The notes under the pieces: model-generated
What the model saw: only the letters and a program-made list of their open reading frames with translations
What the model was told of the DNA's origin: nothing
The model's database searches: none
Program-made: the position numbers and the translations under genes
DNA from: Erythrobacter mangrovi
GTDB taxonomy: Bacteria > Pseudomonadota > Alphaproteobacteria > Sphingomonadales > Sphingomonadaceae
Assembly (NCBI RefSeq): GCF_013260645.1
Contig: NZ_CP053921.1
Coordinates: 2,343,289-2,407,288, forward strand
Length of the DNA stretch: 64,000 nt
Direction: 5' to 3'
Part shown: one piece after another, positions 61,775-64,000 of the stretch
Position numbering within the stretch: position 1 is the first letter of the stretch
Layout of the letters: each line of letters starts with the position of its first letter

Positions 61775-63148
61775 ATGGCTGACCTCGAACCTTCCGCTCC
61801 CCTTTCCGCACAAATGCCAGCGCCGCCTACTGCGCCGGCAAAGCCGATCTCGCGCGAACGCATGGTTCTGCTTTTCGCCGTAATGCTGACCACCGCGGCG
61901 GGAAACACCGCGATGCAATCGGTCATGCCTTCTATCGGCACGGCCCTGAAGATCGACGACGTTTGGATCAGCCTTGCCTATTCATGGTCGGCCTTGCTGT
62001 GGGTGATCTGCGCGCCGATCTGGGCCGAGCGGTCGGATCGTCGCGGACGCAAGGCAATGATGGCGCTCGGCCTGGTTGGCTTCATCGTCAGCTTCTCGCT
62101 GTGCGGGCTGATGCTCTGGTTTGGCCTGTCGGGCTATCTCACTGCATTTTGGGCACTGATCCTGTTTGCGGCCTCGCGCAGCCTCTACGGCGGGTTCGGG
62201 AGTGCAGCGCCGCCAGCGGTCCAGGCCTATGTCGCCAGCCGGACGCCACGTTCGGAACGCACGCAGGCACTCTCGCTCATTGCCTCCAGTTTCGGACTGG
62301 GCACCGTGATCGGCCCCGCCCTCGCCCCACTCATGGTCCTGCCTGGAGTCGGGCTGACCGGCCCGTTCCTGATTTTCGCGCTGATCGGCATCATCACGCT
62401 TATTGCACTGCGACTGCGCCTGCCCAACGACGAGCCCCAATTTCCGGCCAAGGGCAAGGCCTACGACCCGTCCTATTCTGGTAGCCCGACGGCCGATCTG
62501 TCCGGCCAGTCAGCCGAGGATGAGGGTGACGAAGACCAAGTCGAGCCGCGCAAGCTGCGCTGGTTCGAACCGCGTTTGCGGCCATGGGTCGTCGTCGGAT
62601 TGCTGGGCGGGCACGCGCAGGCAATGATTCTGGGTATCGCGGGCTTCCTGGTGCTCGACCGACTTGGGTTGCGAGCTACCCCGTCGGAGGGGACAGGTCC
62701 TGTCGGGCTGGTCCTGATGGCGGGTGCGATCGCCACGCTGCTGGCGCAATGGGGCCTGATCCCGCGGTTCGACCTTGGTCCGCGCTCGGCAACGCTGTCG
62801 GGGATCGCGGTTGCGGCAATCGGCGTCGCCATGCTTTCGGTGGCGGACGATATCCACCTCATCGCACTCAGCTTCGCAATCGCCTCGCTCGGTTTCGGCC
62901 TGTTCCGTCCCGGGTCAACCTCGGGCACGTCGCTCGCGGTGACGCGCGCGGAGCAAGGCCAGGCTTCGGGCATCACGGCGTCGGTCGCCGGAGCGAGCTA
63001 TATCTACGCCCCGGCGCTGGGCGTTTGGCTCTACGGCCATTCCGACTGGTACGGCTTTGGCCTCATCATCGCGCTATGCGCCATCGTCTTCCTCTACGGG
63101 TGGCGCACCCTGCAGGCCGACAGCCAGTTGGTGCGCGACCGGCGCTAG
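61775..63148 (+). CDS. MFS transporter
   Basis: 457 aa, twelve hydrophobic helices. 'AERSDRRGRKAMMALGLVG' is the cytoplasmic loop 2-3 motif (RSDRRGRK) of major facilitator proteins. A long acidic central loop ('SAEDEGDEDQVEPRKLRWFE') separates the halves. Drug/proton antiport is the common role, but the substrate is unknown. Start at 61775 chosen; a frame from 61679 adds an unlikely leader. Confidence 0.87.
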   Translation: MADLEPSAPLSAQMPAPPTAPAKPISRERMVLLFAVMLTTAAGNTAMQSVMPSIGTALKIDDVWISLAYSWSALLWVICAPIWAERSDRRGRKAMMALGLVGFIVSFSLCGLMLWFGLSGYLTAFWALILFAASRSLYGGFGSAAPPAVQAYVASRTPRSERTQALSLIASSFGLGTVIGPALAPLMVLPGVGLTGPFLIFALIGIITLIALRLRLPNDEPQFPAKGKAYDPSYSGSPTADLSGQSAEDEGDEDQVEPRKLRWFEPRLRPWVVVGLLGGHAQAMILGIAGFLVLDRLGLRATPSEGTGPVGLVLMAGAIATLLAQWGLIPRFDLGPRSATLSGIAVAAIGVAMLSVADDIHLIALSFAIASLGFGLFRPGSTSGTSLAVTRAEQGQASGITASVAGASYIYAPALGVWLYGHSDWYGFGLIIALCAIVFLYGWRTLQADSQLVRDRR

Positions 63149-63210
63149 AATGCCGGGCGTGACGGCAGGAACCGACCCATCGCGACCACATAGCGATCGC
63201 GAAGCTAGCC

Positions 63211-63555
63211 TTAGAGGATTTCGAGTACCCGGTCCTGTGGACGGCAAAGGCGCACGCCTTTCTCCGTTTCCACCAGCGGACGTTCGATCAGAATCGGGTC
63301 CGTCGCCATCGCGGCAAGTACGGTCTCCGCATCGGCATCGGGCAACCCGCGCTCCTCGGCATCCGTCCCGCGTTTGCGCAGCGCATCGTTCGGCGTGAGT
63401 CCGGCATCGCGGTAGAGCTGCGCCAGCTTTTCGGCTGTCGGTGGATCCTTGAGATACTCGATCACGGTCACCTCGACCTGTGAAAGGTTCTCGAGAATCG
63501 CCAGCGTCTTGCGCGAAGTGCCGCAGTTCGGGTTGTGCCAGATGGTCGCCTTCAT
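63211..63555 (-). CDS. arsC: ArsC-family arsenate reductase (glutaredoxin type)
   Basis: 114 aa thioredoxin-fold protein. Catalytic Cys11 in 'NPNCGTSRKTL' and the following 'EYLKDPPTAEKLAQLYRDAG' and 'DPILIERPLVETEKG' match ArsC of the E. coli plasmid type (YffB-like relatives are the main alternative). No arsenic operon surrounds it, so a general thiol-redox role cannot be excluded. GGAGAG precedes the ATG. Confidence 0.87.
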   Translation of the reverse strand: MKATIWHNPNCGTSRKTLAILENLSQVEVTVIEYLKDPPTAEKLAQLYRDAGLTPNDALRKRGTDAEERGLPDADAETVLAAMATDPILIERPLVETEKGVRLCRPQDRVLEIL

Positions 63556-63661
63556 CGGGGGAACTCTCCTTGTATCGACCGCGGACTAAGCGACTGGCGC
63601 GATCAGTGGAAGCGGCTCATCCAAATTTTTCTTCGAAGAATGTCGGATTTGGGCTTGAATG

Positions 63662-63710
63662 TGCGAATGGTTCGCAATAGCAGCCTCCGTGCAGTTGATA
63701 ATCATTCGCA
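63662..63710. promoter_or_regulatory. two Fur-type boxes upstream of a TonB receptor
   Basis: TGCGAATGGTTCGCA (63662-63676) and TGATAATCATTCGCA (63696-63710) lie 49-63 and 15-29 nt upstream of the receptor start. The first is near-identical to the box before bfd and is likewise followed by ATAGCA; the second has TGATAATCATT, the core of the E. coli Fur box. Their spacing is 34 nt centre to centre. Iron repression of the receptor is inferred. Confidence 0.72.
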
Positions 63711-63724
63711 ATAGAAAGTCATTC

Positions 63725-64000
63725 ATGTTCACCACCAGCCTTCGCACCACCCTTCTCATGGGCGCCGCCTGCATGACACTGACCAGTCCGGCTTCGGCGG
63801 AAAGCGATCAGCCTGACCGCGACTATCTGCCTAGCGATATTGTGGTGACCGGTGTGCGCAATGGCTATGGCAATGAGGACGGCTCGACTGCCACCAAGAC
63901 GCCGACTCCGCTGATCGATGTCCCGCAATCGGTTACCGCCATCACTCGCGATCAACTCGACGACCAGAATGTAACCGCCCTCAACGAGGCGCTGCGCTTC
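63725..64000 (+). CDS. TonB-dependent siderophore receptor (5' part, truncated by window edge)
   Basis: The first 92 codons are visible. A signal peptide ends near ASA-ES (residue 25). A TonB-box-like 'DIVVTGVRNGYGNEDGS' is followed by the plug start 'PLIDVPQSVTAITRDQLDDQ', the phrasing typical of siderophore receptors. Two Fur-like boxes precede it, which supports iron uptake. The barrel is outside the window. Confidence 0.9.
   Translation, partial: MFTTSLRTTLLMGAACMTLTSPASAESDQPDRDYLPSDIVVTGVRNGYGNEDGSTATKTPTPLIDVPQSVTAITRDQLDDQNVTALNEALRF

Noticed and set aside
61677..61941. Extended start of the PmtA-like gene overlapping the MFS start
   Set aside because: The extension is unlike the family and overlaps the divergent MFS gene; the TTG start with GGGGGG upstream is better.
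1..64000. CRISPR array, prophage, insertion sequence or restriction system
   Set aside because: No regularly spaced repeats, transposase, integrase, phage structural gene or methyltransferase-nuclease pair was found on reading the window.

Overview
The window looks like chromosomal DNA of a high-GC alphaproteobacterium, most probably order Sphingomonadales, family Erythrobacteraceae (Erythrobacter/Altererythrobacter relatives). This rests on gene content and order: an Entner-Doudoroff operon zwf-edd-glk-eda, pyrB with a dihydroorotase-like partner, DUF1465/RcdA, paired DUF465 proteins, an orphan ParA with SPOR proteins, TonB-dependent receptors, and TGCGA..TCGCA iron boxes. Nothing was searched against a database. 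There is no prophage, insertion sequence, CRISPR array or rRNA. Two tRNAs are present (Leu-UAG on -, Val-CAC on +), both with encoded CCA.

Layout. 1-3.2 kb: a minus-strand block of a truncated TetR regulator, an NHL-repeat lipoprotein, an alpha/beta hydrolase and a carboxy(nor)spermidine synthase-like dehydrogenase. 3.5-5.4 kb: a threonine dehydratase-like enzyme and two tandem MAPEG membrane proteins. 5.4-9.3 kb: trxB, trigger factor with a long Lys/Ala tail, tRNA-Leu, DUF3297 and a CHAP amidase. 9.4-13.3 kb: der, DUF2721, a secreted protein, and iron storage (bfd, bfr) behind a Fur-like box. 13.3-18.7 kb: DUF418, then divergent SPOR genes around a ParA / ribbon-helix-helix-like / TPR-SPOR lipoprotein operon. 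18.7-23.1 kb: pyrB-pyrC' (inactive-looking dihydroorotase), sppA, tRNA-Val. 23.1-27.5 kb: an NRDE protein, a small membrane protein, and a TetR regulator divergent from a TonB receptor across a perfect 14-bp palindrome. 27.5-33.6 kb: serS, TIGR00266, surE, a K+ channel, DUF1761, rimO.

33.8-42.7 kb: a CHASE2-EAL cyclic-di-GMP protein, a Trp-rich 11-codon ORF ahead of a strong terminator, a transglutaminase-like protease, the ED operon, and a frameshifted L,D-transpeptidase. 42.7-49.2 kb: tilS, a CpoB-like protein, a RodZ-like protein, ptsP, two divergent DUF465 genes and an RcdA-like gene. 49.2-64 kb: glpK, a metallo-beta-lactamase-fold hydrolase, nadA, an S9 peptidase, DUF2254, an EamA transporter, an Old Yellow Enzyme, lipB, a PmtA-like methyltransferase, an MFS transporter, arsC, and the start of a siderophore-type TonB receptor behind two Fur-like boxes.

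Themes: cell-envelope and division functions (CpoB, RodZ, SPOR/ParA, transpeptidase, CHAP), iron homeostasis under one shared operator type, and central carbon catabolism by the ED pathway. Most of the window is ordinary core chromosome. The least explained pieces are the ParA/RHH/SPOR cluster, the Trp-rich micro-ORF, several operator-like palindromes, and the short upstream ORF coupled to zwf.
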